A stretch of 64,000 bases of DNA from Siphonodentalium dalli (taxonomy: Eukaryota; Mollusca; Scaphopoda; Gadilida; Siphonodentaliidae): positions 109,887,319 through 109,951,318 of the forward strand of contig CP136066.1 of assembly GCA_032622095.1 (NCBI GenBank), given 5' to 3'. How positions within the stretch are numbered: position 1 is the stretch's first letter; each line of letters begins with the position of its first letter. Shown here piece by piece: positions 11,300 through 22,264 of the stretch. Under the pieces are notes generated by a model, which worked only from the letters and a program-made list of their open reading frames with translations, searched no databases and was not told the DNA's origin. The position numbers and the translations under genes are program-made.

Positions 11300-11470
11300 A
11301 TAATTTGGTTGTGAAGGGTGTGGTGTTCCAATGAAATGCAATAAACAGTCATTTGGATATCAATGTCTGTCCAAAATAGAGATGTTCTCAATTGTATGTA
11401 TTTTGTGTAATATAATGTTGATATAATCTCTCCATAGAGGAGGTAATAAAGATATATATCTCGTACAGTT
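11300..11470 (+). mobile_element. LINE 3' tail, related to LINE-a
   Basis: The segment ends in ctctccatagagg, then aggtaataaagatat. It resembles the 3' end of LINE-a (3145-3180) in both the small hairpin and the taataaagata terminus. No readable retrotransposon protein is left upstream. It is best taken as a short 5'-truncated insertion. Confidence 0.5.
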
Positions 11471-12333
11471 ATTGCTTGTTAAACTTTACTCAGGGGAATC
11501 CGACAATGTGTGTAAATGGCGATTCATGTGAATCAGTTATTCACACTTGCTTCAGTTCATAATTGTACTAATTGTGATGTCCATATTTATATCAATATAG
11601 CTAGATAACACTATTAAGTCGACCAATATATTATGTGATATTGTATTTTATAGCGGTATTGGGAGATTGCATAATTATACGCATACTCATAGCTAATACG
11701 TCATGTCAATACACAGTGATACACACTATCGTATAATGCATCATTCTAAGTAACGGCTATAATATTCGCAATTAATTGCCAATTTGTATTTGCTTTTTGT
11801 ATCTGTTCATTTTGGTCTTTGTGACCGTTGACATATTTTAACCTTTGTTGTTCAATTTGGCACAGTGTCTAAATACTAGCGCAAAGCTACTAGTATCATG
11901 AATAGGGTATATGTCCATCATATTGTGATCAATGTCAATGAAGACGGCGTGATGAATGCCAACGTCAAATGTTATTAACCTACCTACTAGATATGATGAT
12001 AAATAAACGTGCAGAGAAGATATGAAGTATATTTAGACATTCATTCCCAAATGAGCCCAGTGATGTCTGCTCATACGAAAGGGACAAAGGACCCACCCCA
12101 AGGCCAGGACAATATTATAGTTTCATTTCTTATCGGTACTATTGTGGCGACCAAGTATATCGGTGTAGCAAGATAGTACTATTAAGTCGACCAATATTTT
12201 TTTTTGCTATAACTTGAGACGAATAGCCATGCACTAATATAGACTAATCACATGCTATTAAAGATATATAAGTAATTCGTTGTTTTTGTTATACCAGTAC
12301 TATGTTTTTCATAATGGATCGCCTCATATAATA
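11471..12333 (+). other. Non-coding stretch with a short direct repeat
   Basis: No gene is seen. A motif actattaagtcgaccaatat occurs at about 11605 and again at about 12178, 573 bp apart, with loosely similar sequence before it. This could mark the flanks of an old insertion. Confidence 0.4.
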
Positions 12334-12617
12334 GATGGGCCGCGGTGGTTAAGTGGCTCAGTCTGCTTCCAGCGTTCCCGTGCTTACGGTCCAAGGATCG
12401 AATTGCCTTTGAGAAACCGCGAACTTCGATAAGTCAATGTATTCTGGAAGAGAAGTCACTTGTGAATAAATCGCCATTGGTCAGTGGTCAATGCATTCAC
12501 AACGTGGGCGTTCGTCGACAGTGTATCCGTACGCAATTGACTCGTATATGTACGTAGTTTCTCCACATTGGTAGTCTGACACGTCACTGTATCGCCTAGT
12601 TGTGTACAGTGACAATA
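12334..12617 (+). mobile_element. tRNA-derived SINE, copy 1
   Basis: The head has a pol III A-box-like TGGTTAAGTGG (12346-12356) and a B-box-like GGATCGAATTG (12395-12405). The order matches a tRNA with a long variable arm. The acceptor stem cannot close, so it is not a functional tRNA. The tail ends near gtacagtgacaataaac, like a LINE-derived 3' end. Copy 2 (62789-63072) keeps a better B box, GGTTCGAATTG. Confidence 0.65.
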
Positions 12618-13609
12618 AACACCAGCCTAATCACACGAACCACATAAACAAACCTCATGCATTATTCGAAAGTTGATTTCTAGTCATAAGAAGAAGAACC
12701 AATATCGGTCGAGATGACAGTGCACGGCGCATGTGACTGATGGAGAATTTCTTATGTCTCTTTAAAATGAATTGGCTTCCATGTATAACAAGAAAACCAT
12801 AGTCAGAAATGGTAACGCGCTCAAGATCATATATTATATACCCATGATTGTAATTATAGAATATAAACTATATTGGTTTCGCGAATGACCAACTCAGAAT
12901 TCCGTTAAAATAACAATAACAACCAGCACCTAATTAACGAACCGGCGGCCGACTCGGCCGTCTCCGACCACAACCTTTTATCTCATCGACAGACCGTTTC
13001 TCTCAATCTCATAATCATCATAATGATCAGAATTCTCTCTCGTTATAATTCCTCTTACCCTAATCTGCGATACCACAGCCACACTTAAACAGTAACTTCT
13101 ACTATACATCTGAATTAAGAATTAAAAACCATCTCCGTTACTTAAATGTATTAGCAATTGACATGGAAGAGGAGCTCCGATAAGTTCGGCAACGTGTCCT
13201 CTGATCCTATGTGCCTGTGTTCTGTTTATAGGTGTGTTACTCTTCATGTGAATGTATACTGGTGCCCTGTGTCCTGATGGTGGACTTGAATTGACATTTC
13301 TAAATAAGATATATATGCCAAACGTTTATATCATTTGGTTCGACACACATCATCCTTGTTATATATCATCTGTGTAATATATATATTGTATATTGTGGGT
13401 TACAATAAATATATTCAAATCACTATTATCTCAGTCATGTGTACAAGCCAACCAATGAACCGACTGCAGCCATGATATTGTGTACATGTGCTGCTGTAGT
13501 TTTATCAGAACAAGATCTGATACTCACCAGTATGGCAAGATGACTGGTACTGATTCTCGTTTAACACACGAATGGTGCGAAGTCGACAAAGTAGGAGCGA
13601 CCTTGCACG
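12618..13609 (+). other. Non-coding stretch
   Basis: No exon or transposon was recognised. A G/C-rich patch (ggcggccgactcggccg) lies near 12943. A TA-rich run is at 13370-13390. The duplicated region ends near 13542. Confidence 0.4.
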
Positions 13610-13732
13610 CCCCTCAAAGCGGCCAAGCCACTGTTGTGTGAAAATTCACAATAAACCACAGGCGGGCTGCGAACTAATCTGTCTGTGTTGACAGCGAAGT
13701 CACGCAGAGCGCCAGACCACCGTGCCCCACGT
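13610..13732 (-). mobile_element. tRNA-derived SINE fragment
   Basis: Read on the minus strand it begins GGGGCACGGTGGTCTGGCGC, has an A-box-like TGGTCTGGCG and, about 40 bases later, a B-box-like AGTTCGCAGCCC. This matches the heads of common invertebrate tRNA-derived SINEs. No 3' tail could be delimited. Confidence 0.45.
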
Positions 13733-13834
13733 GACATATTTTCGATTTACAGAAGAGACAAAAACATTATCCAATTCAAGTTCGAAGCAGCTTGAGTCTA
13801 TATTTAGGACGCTTAATCCCAGTAGGGAATCGCG

Positions 13835-14300
13835 CTGAAGAATCGGCAGGCGTACATAACTAGATATGGCAAGAAACCTTTCGTACTGAACTATTGGGTG
13901 AAAAATAAGTTAGAACAGTTGAAGTCTACTCTTGTGACGCTTGCGCTTAGTAGGGGGTCGCGCTATTTGATTCTCGAACTGAAGAATTGGCAAGCCTCCA
14001 GAATCGTTAGTACTGAACTATTGGTCTTAATCCACTTAGAGTCTTAGACAATAATTTCATACTATATACAAATATCGTACACGAACCACCCGTGTAGTGG
14101 TTCGATTATAGCTCATGGAAGGGAAATGAAAGTCAATGATTCATAACGTTCGTCTGACATCAAGAAGTCTGTACGTTTTGTTGTGTGATGAGTTCGTCAC
14201 CAGGCCATGCTATATATGCTAATATATATCGCCCCCATCCAGTGCGCTCCCCGCATCAATTATGCCGTTGCAATCACATGACGAACCCGCATTAGGGAAA
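13835..14300 (+). repeat. Dispersed repeat K, copy 1 (inverted copy 43670-43990)
   Basis: The segment with gaagaattggcaagc, gtactgaactattgg, ttaatccacttag and gtagtggttcgatta is found in reverse complement at 43670-43990, diverged by substitutions and indels. The motif ctgaaga.t.ggca.gc with tactgaactattgg occurs twice within this copy (about 13840 and 13977), so it contains an internal duplication. No coding is seen. Confidence 0.6.
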
Positions 14301-14859
14301 AACTGGATACGCCTATGTCTAAGTAACTTTATTTGAACAACTTCCCCTTAATTCGATGTTTTCAAACCGGTACCTTAAATCCAATTGGCGGTTTGCGCTC
14401 CAAAATACACCTAATAATATTCACGTATGAATTTTTCCCCGTATCGAAATAGGTCGATAGATACATGTCACAGAAAGATGCATTGAAGTCATATAACATA
14501 TACAACATTGAACACGATGTCTGGGTCCCAACCAAAAACAGCTATTTACACAGAGCGTTCCGTGTTAGTTCAGTTTCTGATATGTGTGAAATAAAGAGCG
14601 TTTGTTTCACTTTTGTGCGAAAAAATAAAAACAGCTGGGAAATGGCCATGGAAAGTATTTACCAGAGCATATATGACGCCAGTGTATCAATATTTCGTGT
14701 ATTTGCCAACCAGGCCATTCTTGTATGAGTACCAGTACATACTTAATCGGAGGGAGGGGGTAGATTGAGGGGGTGAAGGAAAGGGTCTATCTGCTCTTTC
14801 GAGCATCCCGGTGAAGTTTTTAGTTTCTGAAATATGTACATGTACCTAGTTATGGTTTC
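14301..14859 (+). other. Non-coding stretch with an AAAGAGCG motif
   Basis: No gene is supported. At 14575-14640 the order ctgatatg, aataaagagcgttt, ttcac, acagctggg parallels 9492-9560 (ctgatatgg, gaagagcgttt, ctcac, acagctgga), so the two sites may be relics of one repeat or share a regulatory element. An 87-codon open frame across it shows no family motif. Confidence 0.4.
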
Positions 14860-15345
14860 CGAATCAGTGACGTAGCTACGGGGTATTTGTTGTGGGGGTG
14901 TCAGCCTTGAAATTCCCAACTGCATCCTCTTAAACCAGACACCAAACTCCTTGCTTCGCGAGTTTCCATTTGCACCCCGCTTTGGATTGAAACTTTCCAA
15001 CTGTTGACAATTTCCAAATCGAATAAGATTGGAACATTAACATTTGCAAATGGTGTTCATTTCAGAATTTTTTTATTAAAATATAAAAGTTGAAAAAAAT
15101 ATGTTACTGGAGGTGTAAACAAAAATATTCCTTCTGATTGTTGAAAAACGGGGCGATGAAAACATATCCAACCTATATACGTACATAAAGTTACTAAGTA
15201 ATGATGAGTCAGGCATGAAATTTTCAACTGTTTTTTTAAACAAATTTGGCGGGGTGAGAACCACCCGACATCCCTGTCGCCAAGTCCCCCCTCTACACAC
15301 AGACAATATCTGGACTCACGTCACAGGGGTTTGTAACACGCCCCG
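14860..15345. repeat. Dispersed repeat F, copy 1 (related: 30345-30500, about 31035-31110)
   Basis: The segment starts near cagtgacgtagctacgggg and carries gtttccatttgcacccc and gaaactttccaactgttga. The same strings in the same order appear near 30350 and 31040. A start with gacgtagcta is frequent in hAT-like non-autonomous elements, but I could not fix the termini or a target duplication. No coding was found. Confidence 0.5.
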
Positions 15346-16358
15346 CTGCCCAGCAATGGGCATGTACCCATAGTTGTAAACAATAATTTCATTTTACAAA
15401 CATTACATTACGTGCGTATCATTTTGCATTGTTCACATCAAAGAAGCACGTGCAAATATGGTAATGTGTGTAAAAGAAAATGAATGTGGCGACAGGGGTT
15501 TGAACTATTTTAGATTTCAACATTTTGGAATTTTCAGTAATTTAAATTAACGTCGTATCATGCAGTCATGAAATGCTTAACTATTGAACATTTTGGTCAA
15601 AGATAAGGGGTGGGCAACATTGTCCTCACGTCCCCGACAGTAAGGATTGTCCAGCTTATAGGTGGATGTGGGTTATGTGGGTTTGAACACATAATTATGG
15701 TGATCGCAAAATGGATATGGCGATAGGGGTCGAGGTATTACCCCCCCCCCCCCATTTTGGTCAAACTTTTCAATAACTTTATAAGCTGAATATCTTAGGA
15801 AAAACTGTTGATCTGCAATTTTATTAGATTATGAACTATCCTGGGTATTGGGTATTAGATTATGAACTATCCTGGGTATTAATTGGGTATAAGATAATTA
15901 CCTTCTCTTCTCCGCGATTTTCACGAGTTGAGAAAAATCTTCGCGCGCGCATTACACCTCAGCCTGCCGGCGTCGGAGTCATCAGCACGTGCACAAGTCC
16001 TTCCTATTCATGAATTCCTCGATACCAGTATAGGTATATATATTACGTATATACCGTATTGTACCAAGATACTATCTGGAACCGTGCGAATAATTAAAGT
16101 ACCACATGCATACATATGGTACCTAAATACAATTGGCAAACGGTCAAAGAATTAAAGTACTATCGTGCTGGCATAATTATGCATGGAGGAATTTCCCGGA
16201 TTGGTCTGGTTCTCATCAAGGGGTACAGTATGTGAAAATGTCAAGATGCGCACAGAAAATGTATTGGGGTAACGATATTCTCTGTTTCTTTCAGGACTTC
16301 GCCAAATTTGCTATCCTGTTTCTGGATCTTGAAATTTTGTGTATAAGCTACGGTACTA
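15346..16358. other. Non-coding stretch with a poly-C run
   Basis: A poly-C run of about 15 bases lies near 15740. A phrase (tattagattatgaactatcctggg) occurs twice near 15825 and 15857. I see no gene. Confidence 0.4.
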
Positions 16359-16371
16359 CACTGCAAATAAT

Positions 16372-16890
16372 GAGGGGAACCAGATAAGCTTAGTTGGTTC
16401 TACAAACTGTCCCACTGGCGGAACCAACAGAGTTGGTTCTTCACACTCGAAGAACCAATCGGTTCGTTACCCATTTATTGAAGAACCAAATAAAGAACCA
16501 ATTGGTTCTTGGTTGACGACGAACCAAATGGGTGACGAGGAACCAAATAAGAAATATTTTTGACATCACTGAAGAACCAAATGAAGAACCAAGAACCAAA
16601 TGTTGGTTCTACAACTGTGTTACAATTACTACAATTATCAAACTGTCCCAGTGGCGGAACCAACTAAACTATTTGGTTCTTACCAAGAACCCGTTGGTTC
16701 CTCATAATTTTTCTTGGTTCTTCGCGAAGAACTTAATTATCCGGGGCAATTCCAAGAACCAAAAAGCCCAATTTTTTTCTCCGTGAAGACCCATCTGGTT
16801 CTTCGGGAAGAACCAGATGGGATTCTCACGGAGAACCAAATCGGTTTCCGTCAAGAACCTATCTGGTTCTTGGCAGAGAACCGATTTTCT
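16372..16890. repeat. Array of AAGAACCAA / TTGGTTCTT modules
   Basis: More than twenty copies of gaacca or its complement tggttc lie here in mixed orientation, giving many small nested hairpins. A shorter set is found in the right arm (18688-18795). They belong to the foldback-like element 16359-18817. Confidence 0.8.
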
Positions 16891-17261
16891 TTTTCGTAAG
16901 GGACAAATGCAAATTAATGCATATCTAAGAATTTCTCTCCTCTAAAGCTAGCAAACAGTTCGGAAACCAAACGAGTCAATAATTTTATGGTACCGATGTG
17001 CAATGTCACAAACTTAGAGGTGACTGTTCTCGAACTGTTCAAATATAATGGTGTGAAATATCGATTGAAAAAAGTTACGAAACCGATAACAAAAGTATAA
17101 GTATGCCAATAAATAAATAAAAATATGATTAAATTTCTCACATAATTTACTTCTTTTGGGTATAAATTAAATCACTGCTGTTTTTGGTTCTTTGAAATTG
17201 AAAAACAAGAGGTATGTCTGAAGAATTAAAATTGGACAAACGGAATTTTAACAACTAAACT

Positions 17262-17905
17262 TCAATCATCATCGTCGTCGTAGTCTTTATCATCATCATC
17301 ATCATCATCATCCTCATCGTCGTCATATTCATCATATCATCATAATCATCGCTATCGTCGTCGTAGTCATCAACATTGTCATCATCATCATCATCATCAT
17401 CGCGCGTCGCAGTCACCATCATTGTTATCGTCATCGTAGTCATCATCATAATCTTTTCTTCGTGTCATCATCATAATCGCTGTCGTCGTAGTCATTATCA
17501 TCGATGTCGTCATCGTGGTAATCACTATCGTCGCTGTCGTCGTCATGTCATCATCATCGCTGCCGTTGTGGTAGTCATCAGCATCATCATCATTGTCGTC
17601 GTCATCATCATTATCGATGTCGTCATCGTGGTGAACATTATCATCACTGTCATCATGGTCATCAGCGTCATCGCTGCCGTCGTAGTCATCATCATCATGA
17701 TCGCAGTCATAGTTGAAATCACCATAATCGCTGTCGATGTCGTAGTCATCACCATCGCTGCCGTCGTCGTAGTCATCGCCATCGTTGTCGTCGTGGTCAT
17801 CATTATCATAGCTGTCGTCGTCATGGTCATCATCATCATCATCATTGCTGTCGTCGTCGTGGTCATCATCACTGCTGTCGTCGTCAAAGTAATAAATATG
17901 TGACG
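17262..17905 (+). repeat. Imperfect ATC/GTC trinucleotide repeat, left half
   Basis: About 640 bp of tcatcatcgtcgtcgtagtc-type sequence. The minus strand reads as long Asp-rich frames and the plus strand as Ile/Val-rich frames. These are repeat artefacts. The second half (17950-18656) has the complementary composition. Confidence 0.9.
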
Positions 17906-17949
17906 TTGTTGACGATAGCGACAAAAAACGAGGACGGCTTTAATGCGTG

Positions 17950-18656
17950 CGGATGGTGAGATGATAGCGATGATGGTGACGACGACAACAACTATATATA
18001 CGACAACTTCGACGGTGATCGTAATTGACACAGATGGCGTCGATGAAGTCGACGATAATGATGACGATAGTGATGACGATGTCGACATCGATGGCTATTA
18101 TAATGATGTTGACCATGTTGCTACACGACGACAGAGGTGATGGTAATAATTAGGATGTCTCGGGCATGCTGCCAATAGCGGAGATGATGACGACGATGAT
18201 TATGATGACGACGATCATTATGATGACAACGACTACAGCGATAATGACGATAAGGAACAGTGAGTATGATGACTACGACGACAATATCGATGATGATGAC
18301 TACGCCGACAACCTCGATTATTATGATGATGACTTCGACGACAGCGTTGACAATGACTACGACGACAGTGATTATGTTGATGACTACGACGGCGAGAGCG
18401 GTGATGACAACTGCTATTATGATAACTACGACGATCTACGACGACAATGATGATGATCATGATGAAGACGACGAATAAGACAGCCATGATGGTAATATGA
18501 CAACGACGACGACGATGACGGTGACTACGACGAAGAAAGAGATGGTGGTGATAGTGATGATGGTAATGGTGGTGACTACGATGACGACAGCGATGATGAC
18601 GATGGCGTTGGCGATGGTGTTTGCGATGGCGATGAAGATGCTTCCGATGATTGAAG
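17950..18656 (+). repeat. Imperfect GAT/GAC trinucleotide repeat, right half
   Basis: About 700 bp of gatgatgacgacgac-type sequence, the reverse complement in composition of the left half. Directly outside it the flank gattgaagtttagttg mirrors aactaaacttcaatc at 17254-17268, so symmetry continues beyond the microsatellite. Confidence 0.9.
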
Positions 18657-18817
18657 TTTAGTTGCAAATAGTCCGTCTGTCCACTTTTGGTTCTTCAATT
18701 CTCAAGAACCAAAACAGCAGTAATTGTAGGTAATGTTGGTTCAACAACTGTGTTTGAAGCACGAAGAACCAACTACTGGTTCTTCAGCTTGGTTCCTGTG
18801 CCTCTTTTCTAACAGTG

Positions 18818-19298
18818 TAGCTGATTATATCCAAGTCTACTCGTCTGTCGAAACAATCAACGGCTTGGGGATAGGAACTTACATGTACCAGTATATTCCA
18901 GCATGGTCACATCGTTATATTGTGAATATTATTGCACGTCTGACATCAACGTGACCGACTGAACACCGTGTGTGACATGAATTCATCAGTTTATGGTTAT
19001 TCACTTGGGTGGAAATGCTTACTTGTCCTGTGTTGTACGTTCAATCAAATGCCAAAAGTCGGCATTCATCGGTGTATTGATAATCGGCACTGAAAGGAAT
19101 CGTTTTCTTCTTGTTGTTGCAGTTACATCTGATACATCAGTAATTAATCATAATGATAAACCTCGATGAGCACCAATCACCAAGATTATTCAGTTAGGGT
19201 CACACTCCAACTGCAATGCAATTCAATCCAATTCAATTTATTTCTCTTATCATCAAATGAAGATACTACAGAATGTAAGGTAGGGCGACATTGGATCA
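18818..19298. other. Non-coding stretch
   Basis: No gene or repeat was recognised between the foldback-like element and the palindrome at 19299. Confidence 0.4.
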
Positions 19299-19380
19299 CA
19301 AGTCCCTGGCACAAAAGAACCGAACCACCCAAAGACATATATGTCTTTGGGTGGTTGGGGTCTATTGTGCCAGGGACCTG
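19299..19380. repeat. Loop-less palindrome with about 40-bp arms
   Basis: The centre AAAGACATATATGTCTTT is a perfect palindrome. The arms continue outward through accacccaaagac, ggcacaa and tccctgg with a few mismatches. The palindrome probably represents a very short foldback MITE. Confidence 0.8.
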
Positions 19381-19413
19381 TATGCATGATTAGTGATTTT
19401 ATGCTTATATTGT

Positions 19414-20232
19414 CAGGGGGGGGCGGAAAAAAACTGCGGGACACAACGTACCGGGGGTGGGGGGGGGGGGGGGTACCTAGGCGTAAAAAATTTACACGTA
19501 AATTTTGTCCTTATTCATTTGGGGGGGGGGGGGGGGTCGTCGGAAAAAAATTGCATGTAATATAGAATATGGATTAACCTTAATATCCAAATCATATATA
19601 CATGAGTAGTACAATCCACATAAAACAATTTTGGATAACCACTGTCTTGGTTTACATGTGATATTGACCCCATTAACCCTCTTAATAATGCCGACTATGT
19701 CAGTGTCTACCAGTCGAAGAATTCTACCCTGCGATCGCTTATCTGGCAAATTTTTACTGCAGAACTATCCCATGTATTAAACAATTTCTCCTCCAATGGT
19801 ATCAGAAAACAGTTATATGCTGGTATCTCACTCATCTCATTTGCATCTTTTTCAAAGTCGAGGTAATGACTAGTTGTCATTTTTTAAAGTGCATACATAG
19901 CGTTGCGATCACCAATATACATGTTTGTACATGTCATGACACCACGAGGTACAAATCTGCGTTCTACTGGTAGACAATGACCATTTTAGTCATAATAATC
20001 TAAACTAAGTTACCAAGCACCTTCTCGTGAATTGTATGCTCCGGTGTTTTTTTTGGTTTCCGGTCAAACCGAGTTGTTGTCCGGCTGGGGTAGATTTTAT
20101 TTTTCTGGGGGGGGGGGGGGGGCAAATTGTCAGTGGAAAAAACTGCAGTTTTTGCTGTTTGGGGGGGGGGTACCCAAACCGAAGAAAACACTTTTGTCCA
20201 CCCTGTGTCTGCAGTTTTTTTCCACCCCCCTG
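19414..20232. mobile_element. hAT-like non-autonomous element with long G/C runs
   Basis: The element starts CAGGGGGGGGCGG and ends in CCACCCCCCTG. ATATTGT lies on both outer sides (19407-19413 and 20233-20239), a 7-bp direct repeat. The inner ends also match (gcggaaaaaaactgc against the complement of gcagtttttttcc). Inside are further G runs of 10-18 bases near 19455, 19520, 20105 and 20161. CAGGG termini with a 7-8 bp duplication fit hAT. No transposase frame is present. The element at 20992-21544 has the same ends. Confidence 0.7.
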
Positions 20233-20239
20233 ATATTGT

Positions 20240-20795
20240 GCTAAACTATTATATTGGTGTTGGGGGTCATTCTTTATAAAGTTTAGGTACATGTGTAAAC
20301 AAAATGTATATTATGTCAGTATATGTCAGTATATTTTTGAAGGGGGTTTACTTGTATGACCTCTTTAATAACGATTGAGAGATTCTTGGTAATTTCTCGG
20401 TTGCGACTATTAAATAGTGCTGCTAGCTCGTGAGCTTGCAGGACCTACATGTGTAGCTAAGTTTCTATACATGGATACTTTTCGAGGTTGACTTCATCGC
20501 GCCTTGTTGTATAACCAATCAAGCAGACATAATGATGCTACCCAAATGAGGTTGATCTGTAATTTCAGTCACGAGCTACTTGACATGTCTTACTTGCAAC
20601 TGCCAGATGTCGCATGTCTGTTGACAGCATAAGTCATTCTTGTTCAGAATTATTGATATTCAAATAGGAAGAGGACATTTCATAAATAAATAAACAGTAA
20701 AAAGGTTTATTTTTACCTCACTTTGCTCATACATAATTGAATTTTGCTAGGATTAGTGACAAAACAATTCATAGTTTCCTTCTCCTGACCACATG
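20240..20795. other. Non-coding stretch
   Basis: No gene, repeat or regulatory signal was recognised between the G-run element and MITE A2. Confidence 0.4.
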
Positions 20796-20991
20796 TTAAA
20801 GATACGGGCGGTGTTGGCGGTGGTTATGCTGTTAAAATATTCACCTCCGTCAAAAACCGCCATAAACAGAAGAATAGTAATATATAGACATAACTTGTTC
20901 TTACACCAATCAGAAATATGGCATAAACAGTATGTTATAGTAAATTCCCCCCCTTTGTTATGTAAACAAAAGCAAAAAAAAATTATGTTAC

Positions 20992-21544
20992 CAGGGGGGG
21001 GGGGGGGGGGGGGGGGGTCGGAAAAAAATTTCAGGCACGTATGGCATTTTTTCCCTCTCGATCATTTTTTTGTACCCACCCACCCCCACCGCCAAATTTT
21101 TTTCCGTTTTCGGCAGTTTTTTCCGACCATTTTTTGACACCCACCCCCTTTTAACACTAAAGCAGATATTTGCGGGGGGAAATTCACTGTAAACAGCTGT
21201 ATATGAATTTCTGTGCATACTATTTATCATGGAGGTTAACATGGACATGTAAATAGGAATGAGTCATTTTGAGGTCATTCGGCCAAAAAAACATGGCTGC
21301 CAGCGGCCATCTTGGATTTTTAATTTGCAACAAAATACAACACGATAACTGCCTGCAGTCAGTTTACCAGTTAGAATTACATTATTTCTCTCATTCAACG
21401 TGGTTTTGAACGCATTGCCAAAACACTAACAAAACAAGCAGGATTTTTTTTTTAGTTGCGGAAAAAATTGCTTGTTGGTGGCTTTGACCACCCACCCACC
21501 CCGGCATACGTGCCGGAATTTTTACCCCCACCCCCCCCCCCCTG
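20992..21544. mobile_element. hAT-like G-run element nested in MITE A2
   Basis: It starts CAGGGGGG (a G run of more than 20) and ends in CCCCCCTG. ATGTTAC lies outside both ends (20985-20991 and 21545-21551). Its termini match the element at 19414-20232. It carries a fragment of repeat family D in reverse orientation (21232-21325), so three element families are nested here. Confidence 0.75.
21232..21325 (-). repeat. Family D unit fragment inside the nested hAT-like element
   Basis: In reverse complement it reads aaaatccaagatggc, gctggc.gccatg, ggccgaatgacc and aaaatgactcattcc, the core of the roughly 163-bp unit repeated at 52013-53160. Confidence 0.75.
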
Positions 21545-21860
21545 ATGTTACCTGGCTTTTGTTTAGATCCGGATATGGTAAACATAAAGAGCGTTATTTG
21601 TTTTCCCGATATGGAAATAATAAAAGAGCGTTTATATCATTGGTGTGTGATTAACCAATAGAATTGCGCTGTGTTATCTAAACAGAAGCACAACTTCTGT
21701 AACACGAGCAGGCTCTTGTTTACGTACACCATCGTACGTCTTGACGACAATATCCTATTTACGCGCTGATTATGTTTGGCATAATTTTAATATTCCTTCT
21801 GTTGATGGCGATTTGAACAAATATGAATATTTCTGCAACGAACGCCGTCCGTGCCTTTAA

Positions 21861-22264
21861 GACTGCTAATAAACCGTGCTATTTACTCAAAAATTACATT
21901 TCAGCCATGATTTGTTCAAGTGTTCTGCGCAGTAATCTTTGACCATGCAGTTTGACCCTAAAATTGAGTACCTTCTTTTGTTGCTGAAGACACTGCTAAA
22001 ATATAATACTATATTATGCAATTATTTGCAATAATATACATACACATAATTTTATGCAAACCAGTGGGCGCAATAGGCAGAGAAAAGAGGTAACTATTCA
22101 TTTTTAATTTTGGGACACCATCTCACAATGCAGTGATCACATGTGGTCGGTTATCACATTTGACATATACCTTCACATGGATTGTGTGAGAGCCCCTCAA
22201 CTGTAACCACCACGTACCGTATCCAACGAGTCTACATGCATTATGTACAATCATCTTTTCACAG
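21861..22264 (+). other. Probable intron sequence
   Basis: No gene is seen. It ends in a pyrimidine-rich acceptor (atcttttcacag) directly before the candidate exon at 22265. Confidence 0.4.

Larger units (their letters stand above)
7696..13542. repeat. Segmental duplication, copy 1 (copy 2: 57654-64000)
   Basis: Homology starts at about aataatacgatag (7696 versus 57654) and is still running at the window end (64000 aligns with 13542). The offset is 49958 at the left and 50458 at the right. Almost all of the change comes from a 494-bp MITE in copy 2. Elsewhere only scattered single-base and small indel differences are seen, so the copies are recent. The region carries a minisatellite, a PAN-like exon, a LINE tail and a SINE. 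It may be a true tandem gene duplication or an assembly artefact. Confidence 0.92.
16359..18817. mobile_element. Foldback-like element with CACTG termini and a trinucleotide-repeat core
   Basis: The ends are inverted: CACTGCAAATAATGAGG with ggaaccag on the left, and the complement of CACTGTTAGAAAAGAGG with ggaaccaa on the right. TA lies directly outside both ends, fitting a 2-bp target duplication. Inside each end are AAGAACCAA/TTGGTTCTT modules. Farther in, the arms match again (atcactgctgtttttggttc on the left), and the core is ATC/GTC repeat on the left and GAT/GAC repeat on the right. The whole 2459-bp unit is thus an imperfect palindrome. No transposase was found. The class is uncertain. 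Confidence 0.65.
20800..21856 (+). mobile_element. TTAA-flanked MITE family A, copy A2 (interrupted)
   Basis: TTAA lies at 20796-20799 and 21857-21860. The ends are AGATACGGGCGG and the complement of AGGCACGGACGGCG. Removing the nested element 20992-21544 and one copy of its 7-bp duplication leaves 497 bp, close to the 487-494 bp of the uninterrupted copies. It also keeps the two AAAGAGCG motifs (about 21585 and 21621). Confidence 0.82.

Noticed and set aside
12334-12420. Functional tRNA gene
   Set aside because: A-box- and B-box-like motifs exist, but the acceptor stem cannot pair and the sequence continues as a SINE.
12345-12557. 70-codon open frame (also 62800-63012)
   Set aside because: It lies over the tRNA-derived SINE and has no protein family features.
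14465-14728. An 87-codon gene
   Set aside because: No domain motif, no splice signals of note, and it covers a sequence that resembles 9492-9560, which is non-coding.
17376-18478. Long Asp-, Ile/Val- and His/Arg-rich open frames on both strands
   Set aside because: They are translations of ATC/GTC and GAT/GAC trinucleotide repeats and are open in several frames at once.
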